This document shows positions 28,153 to 36,522 of a stretch of DNA of 64,000 nucleotides, one piece after another. Position 1 is the first letter of the stretch. The number at the start of each line of letters is the position of its first letter. A program made the position numbers and the translations under genes. The DNA lies in assembly GCF_000716535.1 (NCBI RefSeq), contig NZ_JNWV01000022.1, forward strand, positions 62,001 through 126,000. The letters run 5' to 3'. The stretch comes from Streptomyces flaveolus. Lineage in GTDB: Bacteria; Actinomycetota; Actinomycetes; Streptomycetales; Streptomycetaceae. The notes beneath the pieces were generated by a model. That model saw only the letters and a program-made list of their open reading frames with translations. It did not search any database and had not been told where the DNA came from.

Positions 28153-28218
28153 CCGGGGGCGCCGGTCTCACCCGGGTACGGCGTGCGCGCGTACCGACGG
28201 GAGGACCGGCGCCCCCGG
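28153..28218 (-). terminator. Long hairpin downstream of the small membrane protein gene
   Basis: CCGGGGGCGCCGGTC (28153-28167) is perfectly complementary to GACCGGCGCCCCCGG (28204-28218), with an inner GGTACG/CGTACC stem in the loop. It lies 20 nt beyond the minus-strand stop and probably terminates the malQ operon. The rest of the gap 27941-28152 shows nothing else. Confidence 0.65.
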
Positions 28219-28237
28219 CGAACGGACCGACGGTCGC

Positions 28238-28528
28238 TCAGGCCTTGGCCCGGGCGTCGGACTTGACGTTGATGTTGGACGAGGTGGTGTCCTTCTTGGC
28301 CCGGGACTTGTCGAGGGCCATCACCAGACCGGCGATGATCAGGAACAGCACGACCGGGGCGAAGACGTAGAGGCCCAGCGTCTCGATGACGCTCAGGCCC
28401 GTGCCGGGGTCGTCGCCGTCGTCGCGGGTCAGCGCGAGCGCGGGGGACGACATGAGCAGCATCATCAGCGTCGTACCGGCGGCCAGGGCGCCGGCGCGCA
28501 GGGCGTTCTTCTTGTCCACGGAAATCAC
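28238..28528 (-). CDS. Small membrane protein, unknown function
   Basis: 96 aa. A signal-like hydrophobic segment (ALRAGALAAGTTLMMLLMSS) is followed by a short acidic loop, TRDDGDDPGTGLS, and a second span, VFAPVVLFLIIAGLVMALD. The tail is hydrophilic and basic (KSRAKKDTTSSNINVKSDAR). The start is a GTG, with another GTG at codon 4; neither has a strong ribosome-binding site. It follows malQ by 56 nt on the same strand and may share its transcript. Such small proteins are widespread in Streptomyces, but I cannot name a function. Confidence 0.65.
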   Translation of the reverse strand: MISVDKKNALRAGALAAGTTLMMLLMSSPALALTRDDGDDPGTGLSVIETLGLYVFAPVVLFLIIAGLVMALDKSRAKKDTTSSNINVKSDARAKA

Positions 28529-28584
28529 GGTAGCGAACCGCCGTCGGGGCCGCGCGGCCGGGGTGCCCGTACGGGGCGGGGCGG

Positions 28585-30666
28585 TCAGCGGAGCACCTCC
28601 AGCAGGGCCCGGAGCCGGGGCGAGGCCACCAGTTCCTCCAGCGGCACCGGGCGGCCGTCGGAGCCGGCGACCGGCAGCCGCCAGTTCGGGTACTGGTCCC
28701 AGGTGCCCGGCAGGTTCTGCGGGCGGCGGTCGCCGACGCCGTCAGGGAGCCAGACGCCGATCAGCCGGGCGGGGGTGCGCAGCAGGAAGCGGTGGACGGC
28801 GCGGATCTCCTCCTCCTCGTCGGAGCCGGGCGGTCCGGCCGCCGGGCTGTCCAGCAGACCGAGGCTGCCGAGCAGGGCGAGCCACTCCGCGGTGTCGGCG
28901 GCGGCCTCGGCGCGTTCCTCGGCGGCCGAACGGGTGAGCAGGCCGAGGCGGTCGCGCAGCTCGACGTGGTCTCCGGTGAGCCGGGCGGCGGTGGGCGGCA
29001 GGTCGTGGGTGGTGGCGGTGGCCAGGCAGTCGGCGCGCCAGCGCTCGGGCGGCAGCGGGTGGCCGTCGCCCTCCCAGTCCCGTTCGAACCAGAGCACGGA
29101 GGTGCCGAGCACCCCGCGCCGCTGGAGCGTCTCGCGCACGCCGGGCTCGACGGTGCCGAGGTCCTCGCCGATCACGACGGCTCCCGCACGGGTCGCCTCC
29201 AGGGCCAGGAGGGCGAGCATGGCGTCGGCGTCGTAGCGGACGTAGGTGCCCTCGGTGGGCGGGCTGCCCTGGGGGACCCACCAGAGCCGGAAGAGTCCCA
29301 TGACGTGGTCGATGCGCAGGGCGCCGGCGTAGCGGAACAGGGCGCGCAGGAGGTCGCGGTAGGGGGCGTGGCCGGTCGCGGCGAGCCGGTCGGGGCGCCA
29401 GGGCGGCAGGCCCCAGTCCTGGCCGCGGGCGTTGAAGGCGTCCGGCGGGGCGCCCACGGACATCCCGGCGGCGAACACGTCCTGCTGCGCCCAGGCGTCG
29501 GCGCCCGCCGGGTGCACGCCGACGGCGAGGTCGTGCACGATCCCGACGGGCATGCCGGCCTCGCGGGCGGCGCGCTGGGCGGTACGGAGCTGGCCGTCGG
29601 TGAGCCAGGCGAGGCGGGTGTGGAACTCCACCCGGTCGGCGAGCTCATCCCGCGCCCGTGCGGTGGCGGCCGAGCGGGGGTCACGCAGCCCGTCCGGCCA
29701 GCGGTGCCAGTCGGAGCCGTGGATCTCGGCGAGGGCGCACCAGGTGGCGTGGTCGTCCAGTGCCTGGCCGTGGTCCGTGCGGAAGGCGTCGTAGGCGGCC
29801 TGGCGGCCGGGCCCGAGGGGGACCCGCGCGACCAGCTCCAGCGCCTCCCGCTTCAGCTCCCACACCGCGTCCCGGTCGATGAGGGCACCCTTCTCCAGGA
29901 CGGCGGCGCGCAGCCGCCCGGCCCGCTCCAGCAGCCCGCCGAGCCGCTCACGGCCCTCGACGTACGCGTGTTCGGGGATGTCCTCGATCCGCAGGTGCAC
30001 GGGGTCGGGGAAGCGGCGGGAGGAGGGGCGGTACGGGGAGGGGTCGGTGGGGGCGCCGGGCACGGCCGCGTGCAGCGGGTTGACCTGGACGAAGCCCGCG
30101 CCGGCGGTGCGTCCGGCCCAGCCGGCCAGCTCGGCGAGGTCGGAGAGGTCGCCCATGCCCCAGGAGCGGCGGGAGAGCAGGGAGTAGAGCTGGACGAGGA
30201 GGCCGTAGGAGCGGCCGGGCGGGGCGGGCAGCCGGTCCGGGGCGACGACGAGACACGCCTCACCGGTCCGCCCGTCGGGCGCGGTGGCGGTCAGCCGGTG
30301 GACGCCGAGCGGAAGATCACCGGCGCCGTCCCGTTCCTCCCCGTCCTCGGTCTCGACGCGCAGCCGGGTGCCGGCGGGCAGCGCGGTGAGGGCGGCGGGC
30401 GGTTCCGCGCCGGCCCACTGGACCACCGTCGGCGGCAGCAGGCGCTCGCGCAGCTCGCGTTCCCGGGCGGCGAGGGCCGCGCGTACGGCGTCCGGGCCGG
30501 TCGCGTCGACGCCGAGGGCGGCGAGGGCGGCGGTCACGGCGGAGGCGGGGACCTGGACGGTACGGTCCGGGGCGGGGCGGTAGGACGTGGCGACCCCGTG
30601 CAGCTCGGCGAGCCGGGCGAGGTCCGCGGGGTGTTCGTCGGAGTGCTCGTCGGGCGCCGCGGCCAT
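28585..30666 (-). CDS. malQ: 4-alpha-glucanotransferase (amylomaltase, GH77)
   Basis: 693 aa, the long actinobacterial form with an N-terminal extension of about 150 aa before the catalytic barrel. It transfers alpha-1,4-glucan chains between maltodextrins. GH77 signatures: YGLLVQLYSLLSRRSWGMGD at the barrel start, ALRIDHVMGLFRLWWVPQG (catalytic Asp), VVIGEDLGTVEPGV (acid/base Glu) and TTHDLPPTAARL (third acid). Its ATG directly follows the TAG of the small upstream gene, so translation may be coupled. It is cytoplasmic. Other maltodextrin genes are absent from the window, as is usual when malQ stands apart from glg clusters. Confidence 0.93.
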   Translation of the reverse strand: MAAAPDEHSDEHPADLARLAELHGVATSYRPAPDRTVQVPASAVTAALAALGVDATGPDAVRAALAARERELRERLLPPTVVQWAGAEPPAALTALPAGTRLRVETEDGEERDGAGDLPLGVHRLTATAPDGRTGEACLVVAPDRLPAPPGRSYGLLVQLYSLLSRRSWGMGDLSDLAELAGWAGRTAGAGFVQVNPLHAAVPGAPTDPSPYRPSSRRFPDPVHLRIEDIPEHAYVEGRERLGGLLERAGRLRAAVLEKGALIDRDAVWELKREALELVARVPLGPGRQAAYDAFRTDHGQALDDHATWCALAEIHGSDWHRWPDGLRDPRSAATARARDELADRVEFHTRLAWLTDGQLRTAQRAAREAGMPVGIVHDLAVGVHPAGADAWAQQDVFAAGMSVGAPPDAFNARGQDWGLPPWRPDRLAATGHAPYRDLLRALFRYAGALRIDHVMGLFRLWWVPQGSPPTEGTYVRYDADAMLALLALEATRAGAVVIGEDLGTVEPGVRETLQRRGVLGTSVLWFERDWEGDGHPLPPERWRADCLATATTHDLPPTAARLTGDHVELRDRLGLLTRSAAEERAEAAADTAEWLALLGSLGLLDSPAAGPPGSDEEEEIRAVHRFLLRTPARLIGVWLPDGVGDRRPQNLPGTWDQYPNWRLPVAGSDGRPVPLEELVASPRLRALLEVLR

Positions 30667-30912
30667 CTACAGCCCCGGCGCGAAGGAGTTCGGTACCGGG
30701 TCGGACTCGCTGGTCAGCGGGGCGGCCTCGGCGAGCGGGGGCTCGCTGGTCAGGGGCTCGGCGTCGGGCAGCGGCGGCTCGCTGGTCAGCGGTGCCTGCG
30801 CGCAGGCGCTCTCCGCGCTGAAGACGCACAGCACCGTCGCGTCGGTCTCGGCGGACGGCTCCGCCACGGGTTTGAGCTGGGCCGGGATCGTGAGTCGAGC
30901 CGGTGCGGCCAC
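30667..30912 (-). CDS. Small repeat-containing protein upstream of malQ
   Basis: 81 aa from a GTG with a strong AGGAGG five bases upstream. No family is recognised. The first half is ordinary (RLTIPAQLKPVAEPSAE) with two Cys in VLCVFSAESACAQ; the second half is made of three near-repeats, APLTSEPPLPDA, EPLTSEPPLAEA and APLTSESDPVPN. It is acidic and Pro-rich, without a signal peptide or membrane segment. Its stop abuts the malQ start, so malQ expression is probably coupled to it. The leader-plus-repeats look recalls peptide precursors, but no modification enzyme is nearby. It is divergent from an ECF sigma gene. Confidence 0.65.
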   Translation of the reverse strand: MAAPARLTIPAQLKPVAEPSAETDATVLCVFSAESACAQAPLTSEPPLPDAEPLTSEPPLAEAAPLTSESDPVPNSFAPGL

Positions 30913-31060
30913 GGGGGCCTCCTTGTCGGTGTGCGGATGCTGCGGCTTTGGACGGGTTACGGCAGGCCTACCCCGTGAGCCCGTCGCCACGCGCGGCAAA
31001 AAACCGGTGCCGGGGGTGATCCGGTGATCCGGCACCGCTCCGGTGATCGATAGAGGGGGT

Positions 31061-31687
31061 GTGAGACTGTTCCGCCCCATGGGGGGCCAGCGGGAGAAGG
31101 ACGACGGGAGCGGCGGGGACGCGGCCCTGTTGCGGGCCGTCGCGCAGGGGGACGCCTCGGCGATGGCCGCCCTGTACGACCGGCACGCCGGGTGGCTGCA
31201 CGCGCGGCTGACGCGCCGGTGCGCCGACCCCGAGCTGGTGCGGGAGGTGCTCCAGGACACGTTCGTCACGGCGTGGCGGTCGGCGGCCGGGCACCGGGGG
31301 CAGGAGGCCGGCGGCTGGCTGTGGACGATCGCCGCGCGCCGGCTGGTCGACGCGCGGCGGGCGCAGGAGCGGACCGCGCGGGTCGCGGGACCGCTGCCGG
31401 AGCAGGAGTCCTCCGGGCGCTGCGAGTCCGCCGCCGCGCCGTCCGCCGAGGACCGGGTGCTGGCGGGTCTGGAGTACGGCGATGTGGGGACCGCGCTCGA
31501 CCGGATCTCCCCCGAGCTGCGGGAGGTGCTGCGGGCGACGGTCGTCGACGGGCTGAGCACCCGTGAGGCGGCCCGGCTCCTCGGCATCCCGGAGGGCACG
31601 GTCAAGTCCCGGGCCCGCCGCGCCCGCGCGGAACTGCGCGAAGCGCTGGCCCAGCTGAACCCGTCCCCGTTGGGAGGCACGGCATGA
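31061..31687 (+). CDS. ECF RNA polymerase sigma factor (second pair)
   Basis: About 208 aa; GTG 31061 follows GAGGGGG closely, GTG 31043 lies before it, and ATG 31079 is a further option, so the start is uncertain. The sigma-2 region is ALLRAVAQGDASAMAALYDR, with EVLQDTFVTAWRSAAGH. The sigma-4 HTH is [20 protein letters not shown]. The upstream leader has three CCGGTGATC-like repeats (31015-31049). The stop overlaps the anti-sigma gene by four bases. It probably controls this operon, including the ABC transporter, in response to an envelope or antibiotic signal. Confidence 0.9.
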   Translation: MRLFRPMGGQREKDDGSGGDAALLRAVAQGDASAMAALYDRHAGWLHARLTRRCADPELVREVLQDTFVTAWRSAAGHRGQEAGGWLWTIAARRLVDARRAQERTARVAGPLPEQESSGRCESAAAPSAEDRVLAGLEYGDVGTALDRISPELREVLRATVVDGLSTREAARLLGIPEGTVKSRARRARAELREALAQLNPSPLGGTA

Positions 31688-32631
31688 CCCACCGCGACAG
31701 CCACCAGTGGCACGCCCCCGACGACCAGGTGACCCGCTACGCCGAGGGCACCCTGCCGGAGCCGGACGCCTGGTCCCTGGAGAAACACGTGGAGGACTGC
31801 GCGAGGTGCGCGTCCCGGGTGTCGGCCGCGGTACGCGGCACGGCGGCGGGGCCGGTGCTGGCGGCGGTACGGGCGGCGGTGCTGGAGTCGGCGCCGGGGG
31901 CGGCCGGAGCGACGGAACCGGTCCCCGGCCGGGCCTGGGCGCCGGAGCCGGCCGTACCGGTGCGGACGGCGGCCGGTCCGGCCGGCGGGCGGCCCGTGGT
32001 GTCGCCGCGGCTCGCCCGGCTGCTGTGGGCCGCGGGGCCCGCCGTGCGGGGGGCCTGGCTGCCGGCCGTGCTGGGCGTGGCCGTGGCCGCGCCGGCCCTG
32101 TCGTACGGGGCCGGGTTCCCCGGGACACGCGCGCTGCTGCTGGCCATCGCCCCCGTGGTGCCCGTCGCCGGGGTCGCCCTGTCCTACGGCCCGCACGCGG
32201 ACCCCTTGCACGAGGTCACCGCGGCCACACCGGGCGGCGGGCTGCGGCTCGCGCTCACCCGAACGGTCGCCGTGCTCGCGGTGAGCCTGCCGCTGCTGAC
32301 CCTCACCGGGCTGCTGCTGCCCGCCTCCGGTGCCCCGGCCGCGGCGGCCTGGCTGCTGCCCGGGCTGGCGCTGGCGCTGGCCTCGCTGGCCCTGGCCTCC
32401 TTGATCGGGTGCCGGGCGGCGGCCGGGGTGACGGGCGGCGGCTGGCTGTGCGCCGTCCTGGCACCGGTGGCCGTCACGCCGGGCGGTGCGGCGACCCTGC
32501 GGCTGGCCGAGCAGCTCTCCCGCTGCCTGGACGGCGTCGCCGCGCAGAGCTCCTGGGCGGTGGCGGCCGTCCTGAGCGCCACCCTGCTGACGGCGCGGCG
32601 TCCGGCGTACGACCGGCCCCTGCGCCCGTGA
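31684..32631 (+). CDS. Zinc-finger anti-sigma factor with multi-span membrane domain
   Basis: 315 aa; its ATG overlaps the sigma stop (ATGA). The cytoplasmic N-terminus has the ZAS motif His-x3-Cys-x2-Cys in LEKHVEDCARCASRV, preceded by His residues in RDSHQWHAPDD. After a Pro/Ala-rich linker come about six hydrophobic segments from residue 120 on (AWLPAVLGVAVAAPALSYGA, then LLAIAPVVPVAGVALSY and so on). The multi-span membrane part is unusual: most zinc anti-sigma factors have one span. It should hold the sigma factor until a membrane signal arrives, possibly from the ABC transporter encoded next. Confidence 0.85.
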   Translation: MTHRDSHQWHAPDDQVTRYAEGTLPEPDAWSLEKHVEDCARCASRVSAAVRGTAAGPVLAAVRAAVLESAPGAAGATEPVPGRAWAPEPAVPVRTAAGPAGGRPVVSPRLARLLWAAGPAVRGAWLPAVLGVAVAAPALSYGAGFPGTRALLLAIAPVVPVAGVALSYGPHADPLHEVTAATPGGGLRLALTRTVAVLAVSLPLLTLTGLLLPASGAPAAAAWLLPGLALALASLALASLIGCRAAAGVTGGGWLCAVLAPVAVTPGGAATLRLAEQLSRCLDGVAAQSSWAVAAVLSATLLTARRPAYDRPLRP

Positions 32632-32849
32632 CGACGTCCGCGCCGCTTCGCCGCGCGGAGCCCCGCGCCGCGGCCACGCCCACCGCGCCGACCGGAGCCT
32701 GACTCCGGTCACGTCTGACCACGCCCCGGCACCACCGGCGGCCGTGGCCCGCCCGCGAGCACCCACCGCCGTCCCGTTGCCGCGCCCGGAGCGCCCCGAC
32801 CGAACGCGCGGGCCCCACCCCGGGTCCCGTGCCCTCCCCTGGAGAGACG

Positions 32850-33623
32850 ATGAGTTCCATACGTGTGACCGGCCTGCGGGTCCGGCACCGCAAGACGCTT
32901 GCCCTCGATTCGCTCGACCTGGTGCTCGGCACCGGTGTGCACGGGCTGCTGGGTCCGAACGGGGCCGGGAAGACCTCGCTGATCCGGGTGCTGGCCACGG
33001 TGGCGCGGCCGGACGCCGGCCGGGTGGAGCTGCTCGGTGAGGACACCGCCGGTCACCGCGGGCTGGCCGGGGTGCGGCGCCGGCTGGGCTATCTGCCGCA
33101 GGAGTTCGGCTACTACCCGGGTTTCACCGTGCGCGAGTTCGTGGCGTACGTGGCCTGGCTGAAGGAGATGCCGGCGGCGGACGTGCCGGCGGCCGTGGAG
33201 CGGGCGGTGACCCGGGTGGGCCTCGCGGACCGTCTCGACGCCAAGGTCCGGACGCTGTCCGGCGGCATGGTCCGCCGGGTCGGCATCGCGCAGGCCATCG
33301 TCAACGACCCCGCCGTCCTGCTGCTGGACGAGCCGACCGCCGGTCTGGACCCGGAGCAGCGGGTGGAGTTCCGCGAGCTTCTGCGCCAACTGGGCGCCTC
33401 GGCGACGGTGGTGGTCTCCACCCACCTGGTGGAGGACGTGGCCGCCGCCTGCACGGAGGTCACCCTGCTGGACGGGGGCCGGATCGCGTACCGGGGCACG
33501 CCCGAGGCGCTCACCCTGCTCGGCGAGGCGTCGGACGGGCCGGGCGACCATCCGATCGAGCGCGGCTACACGGCGGCGCTGCGTGCGCACCGCGCCCCGG
33601 GTGCGCGGGAGGCGGTGCGATGA
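32850..33623 (+). CDS. ABC transporter ATP-binding protein
   Basis: 257 aa from an ATG after GGAGAG. Walker A is GLLGPNGAGKTS, the Q-loop is YLPQEFGYYPGFTV, the signature is TLSGGMVRRVGIAQA, Walker B is AVLLLDEPTAGLD and the switch His is in VVSTHLVEDVA. It resembles the drug/antibiotic-export or CcmA-like ATPases. Its stop overlaps the first permease gene. It is separated from the anti-sigma gene by about 220 nt, which hold no gene, so a separate promoter is possible. Confidence 0.92.
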   Translation: MSSIRVTGLRVRHRKTLALDSLDLVLGTGVHGLLGPNGAGKTSLIRVLATVARPDAGRVELLGEDTAGHRGLAGVRRRLGYLPQEFGYYPGFTVREFVAYVAWLKEMPAADVPAAVERAVTRVGLADRLDAKVRTLSGGMVRRVGIAQAIVNDPAVLLLDEPTAGLDPEQRVEFRELLRQLGASATVVVSTHLVEDVAAACTEVTLLDGGRIAYRGTPEALTLLGEASDGPGDHPIERGYTAALRAHRAPGAREAVR

Positions 33624-34960
33624 CCCTCGTCACCGAGCACGTCACCGGGCCACAGGCGGCCCCGCGTGCGCCGCACCCGCTGCGCGCCGAGTGGGTGCGG
33701 GGTTTCGCCCCTTGGGCCGGGGCCGCCGTACTGCTCACGGTCGGCGTGACGCTGTGGGCGAAGGCGGACCAGTGGCAGGGCGGCTGGTCGGAGACCGCCG
33801 GCCAGGTGCACTCGACGATGCTGATCACCCTCCCGCTGGCCGCGGCGGCGGGCTGCTGGCAGGGCGGCCGGGAGCGCCGGCGCCGTACCGAGGAGCTGTG
33901 GGGGACGACCGTACGGCCGCCGCTGACCCGTCTGCTGGTCGCGGCACTGCCCGTCGCGGTCTGGGTGGCCGTGGGCTACCTGCTGACAGTGGCCTCGGCC
34001 CAGCTCGCCACCTGGCCCTACGCGCAGGGCGACCGTCCCCATCTGACGCTGGTGCCCGGGGACACGGTCGCCGTGGCGGCGGGCGCGCTGGCCGGGCACG
34101 TGGTGGGCCGGGCGGTGCCGACCCGGCTCGCGGCGCCGCTGCTGGCGATGGCCGGCTATGTGGGCCTGGGGATCGTGACGACCGACCGCTCGGTCTCCGG
34201 CCACGCCCTGAGTCCCACCATCTCGCCCGTCGGCGGACTGCCCGTGTGGTGGCAGCCGTGGGCCATGGCGGTGTGGACGGGTGGCCTCGCGGTCGCCGCG
34301 GCACTGGCGTACGCGGCCCGGCGCCGGGTGACCGCCCTGCTGCCGCTGGCCGCCGCGCTGGCCGCGGGCACGCTGCTCGCGCAGACCGGGAACGGCCTGT
34401 GGCACGCCGACCCGATCGCCCGCCGTCAGGTGTGCGACACCTCCACCACCCCGGCGGTGTGCGTGAACGCGCGGTACGCCGGGATGCTTCCGCAGGTCAG
34501 GGAGGCCCTGTCGGGGGTCACGGGCAAGCTGGAGGGTGTGCGGAACCTGCCGGTGCGGTGGGCGGACCACGGCGGAGCCCCGCGCGCCGGCGAGGCCCGG
34601 CTACCGGGCATCACGCCGCTGGGCTGGTCGGCCGTACGCGGGCGGCTGACCGATCCGGAGCAGTTCGCATGGGAGGCCGTCACCGCGCTGGAGGGTTACG
34701 ACTGTCCCGAGCGGACCCCGACGGCCCGGGAGCGCGAGGCGGACGACGCCGTGGAGCACTACCTCGCGCCGACCTCGGCGCGGAAGGCGATCGACGAGGA
34801 CGACGCCCGCGGTGACACGGCCCGTCGCGCCGAGTTGCGCGAGCGCCGCGCGGCCCGGGCGAAGCTGGCCGGCATGGACGAGCGGACGCGCCGCGCGTGG
34901 CTGTCGGCCTACTTCGCGGCCCACGCCGACTGCGACGCCAAGGGGGTGCCGGCGCTGTGA
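33620..34960 (+). CDS. ABC transporter permease with C-terminal extracytoplasmic domain
   Basis: 446 aa; its ATG overlaps the ATPase stop (ATGA). Six or so hydrophobic segments occupy residues 35-265. They are followed by about 180 hydrophilic residues beginning at RRQVCDTSTTPAVCVNARYA, with four cysteines overall (VCDTS, AVCVN, YDCPER, HADCDAKG). These could form disulfides in an extracytoplasmic domain. Such a domain is absent from simple ABC-2 permeases and may sense or bind the substrate. Together with the ATPase and the next membrane protein it forms one exporter-like complex. Confidence 0.75.
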   Translation: MTLVTEHVTGPQAAPRAPHPLRAEWVRGFAPWAGAAVLLTVGVTLWAKADQWQGGWSETAGQVHSTMLITLPLAAAAGCWQGGRERRRRTEELWGTTVRPPLTRLLVAALPVAVWVAVGYLLTVASAQLATWPYAQGDRPHLTLVPGDTVAVAAGALAGHVVGRAVPTRLAAPLLAMAGYVGLGIVTTDRSVSGHALSPTISPVGGLPVWWQPWAMAVWTGGLAVAAALAYAARRRVTALLPLAAALAAGTLLAQTGNGLWHADPIARRQVCDTSTTPAVCVNARYAGMLPQVREALSGVTGKLEGVRNLPVRWADHGGAPRAGEARLPGITPLGWSAVRGRLTDPEQFAWEAVTALEGYDCPERTPTAREREADDAVEHYLAPTSARKAIDEDDARGDTARRAELRERRAARAKLAGMDERTRRAWLSAYFAAHADCDAKGVPAL

Positions 34961-35559
34961 CCGGACTCCTTCTGTACGCCCGCTCCCGGGCGCTCCCCGT
35001 CACCGTGGCCGCGCTCGTCGGCACCGCCGCCTTCGCCCTCTGGGCGGCCGGCCGGCTGGACGCGTACCTCGATCCCGACCGCCGGGTGCCGATCGTCGCG
35101 CTGGCGCCGCTGCTGGCGTCGGCGGTGATCGGAGCGAGCCTGTACAGCGCCTCGGACGAGCTGGACCGCACGGCCGTGCGCCCCTGGTGGCCGCGCCGGC
35201 TGGTCCAGCTGACGGCCCTGACCGCGCTGGCGGCCCTGCTGGTCGTCCCGGCGGTGCTCGGCCACGCGGAGAACTTCGGCCCGCCCGCCGTCGTCCGCAA
35301 CACCCTGGGCTGCACGGGCGTCACCGCGACGGCGGCCGTCCTCCTGGGCGCCCGGCTGAGCTGGCTCCCCGCGTTCGCCTACGTGACCGCCGTCTACCTG
35401 GGCTCCTCGGCCGCGCGCGGGCGCGCGGCGACGGTGTGGGCGTGGCCGATGCAGCCGGGCGCCGAGCCGGGCGCCTGGGCGGTGGCCCTGGCCGCGTTCG
35501 CGGTGGGCGCGGCCCTGTACGCGGCGCGCGGTGCCCGCCCGGAGGGGGTAGGCGGCTAG
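34957..35559 (+). CDS. Membrane protein, second subunit of the ABC transporter
   Basis: 200 aa from a GTG overlapping the previous stop (GTGA). It has about five to six hydrophobic segments (VTVAALVGTAAFALWAAGRL, ALAPLLASAVIGASLYSA, LTALAALLVVPAVLG and others) and almost no loops. It has no recognised domain. The gene order and overlapping starts argue for a role in the transporter encoded just upstream. It ends the operon; the next gene is convergent. Confidence 0.75.
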   Translation: MTGLLLYARSRALPVTVAALVGTAAFALWAAGRLDAYLDPDRRVPIVALAPLLASAVIGASLYSASDELDRTAVRPWWPRRLVQLTALTALAALLVVPAVLGHAENFGPPAVVRNTLGCTGVTATAAVLLGARLSWLPAFAYVTAVYLGSSAARGRAATVWAWPMQPGAEPGAWAVALAAFAVGAALYAARGARPEGVGG

Positions 35560-35560
35560 A

Positions 35561-35630
35561 CGGGGGCGCGGGGAACCGCGCGGCCGGCCCCCACGCACCC
35601 ACGGCCGCCGACGAGCCACCACGCCCCTTG
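35561..35630. repeat. Possible dispersed Streptomyces intergenic repeat
   Basis: GGGGGCGCGGGGAACCGCGC, followed by GGCCGGCCCCCACGCACCC, resembles a short GC-rich element (gggcgcggggaactgcgcg-like) that I recall recurring between genes in Streptomyces genomes. It sits between convergent genes and can fold into a hairpin, so it may simply act as a terminator. Confidence 0.35.
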
Positions 35631-35668
35631 CTCATGTGGTCATGGGGCGCAAACACACCGGCCCGGAT

Positions 35669-36205
35669 CTAGGCAGAGATGCCGTCGATCCGGGCCATGG
35701 CGTCATCCGCGCCGTACGGCTGCAAGTACGGCAACCAGCGCGGGTCACGATGCCCCGTGCCGATGATCCGCCAGGCGAGCCCCGTCGGCGGAGCCGGTTT
35801 GTGCCGCAGCCGCCAGCCCAGTTCCACGAGGTGACGGTCGGCCTTCACGTGGTTGCAGCGGCGGCACGACGCCACCACGTTGTCCCAGACGTGCTTGCCC
35901 CCGCGACTGCGCGGGATGACGTGGTCGACGCTGGTTGCGACGCCACCGCAGTACATGCACCGGCCCCCGTCGCGCGCGAACAGCGCACGGCGGGTCAGAG
36001 GAACAGGCCCCCGATAGGGGACCCGGACGAATCGCTTGAGCCGGACCACGCTGGGCGCGGGGAGGGTGACGGTTGCGCTGTGCATATAGGCGCCGGATTC
36101 CTCGAGGGAGACTGCCTTGTTCTCCAGGACGAGGACGAGCGCGCGGCGGAGCGGTACGACGCCGAGCGGCTCGTACGACGCGTTGAGGACCAGGACATGC
36201 GGCAC
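35669..36205 (-). CDS. HNH endonuclease
   Basis: 178 aa from a GTG with GGAGG six bases upstream; longer frames lack this site. The HNH core is complete: Cys83/Cys86 in GRCMYCGG, Asp94-His95 in SVDHVIPRS, Asn109 in WDNVVASC, and Cys114/Cys117 with His119 in CRRCNHVKA. The cysteine pairs should hold a structural zinc. The N-terminal VLVLNASYEPLGVVPLRRAL is the hallmark of a widespread, conserved cytoplasmic bacterial HNH family whose cellular role is unknown. It is divergent from the MscS gene. Confidence 0.9.
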   Translation of the reverse strand: MPHVLVLNASYEPLGVVPLRRALVLVLENKAVSLEESGAYMHSATVTLPAPSVVRLKRFVRVPYRGPVPLTRRALFARDGGRCMYCGGVATSVDHVIPRSRGGKHVWDNVVASCRRCNHVKADRHLVELGWRLRHKPAPPTGLAWRIIGTGHRDPRWLPYLQPYGADDAMARIDGISA

Positions 36206-36522
36206 GGGTGCCTCCTTGGGCGTCGGCGGCGCGTGGCTCGCGCCGGGACGATCTGCAGTCAGTCTCTCCTCATGCCTGGTGGACGCGCCACCATGTCCCG
36301 GTAACGGGCTGGGAGTGTTTTCGACCACATCCTGATTCATCCCCCGGATCATGGCCTGTTCAAGCCCGCGTGAGCCGTGTCTCTCCTGCGCGCCTCCTGT
36401 GCGGATCGGCGCCAGGCATTCACAATGCCCCGTTAGTGTGGTGGTCCTGTCCGTCCGGTGACCTTTTCGTGACCTTGACCGCCCGCCGGTACGGACCGCG
36501 CAGCACCTGGGAGGTACCTGCC
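36206..36522. promoter_or_regulatory. Divergent intergenic region, HNH gene / mscS-type gene
   Basis: About 317 nt without a convincing gene. Frames read into it from both sides, but neither extension has a ribosome-binding site. Promoters for both genes should lie here; a more A/T-rich patch at 36415-36475 (around GCATTCACAATG) is the best place for the mscS promoter. No operator-like palindrome was seen. Confidence 0.35.

Noticed and set aside
30667..30912. Lanthipeptide precursor
   Set aside because: Only two Cys, both before the repeats, and no LanM/LanC-like or other maturase in the window; kept as an unknown repeat protein.
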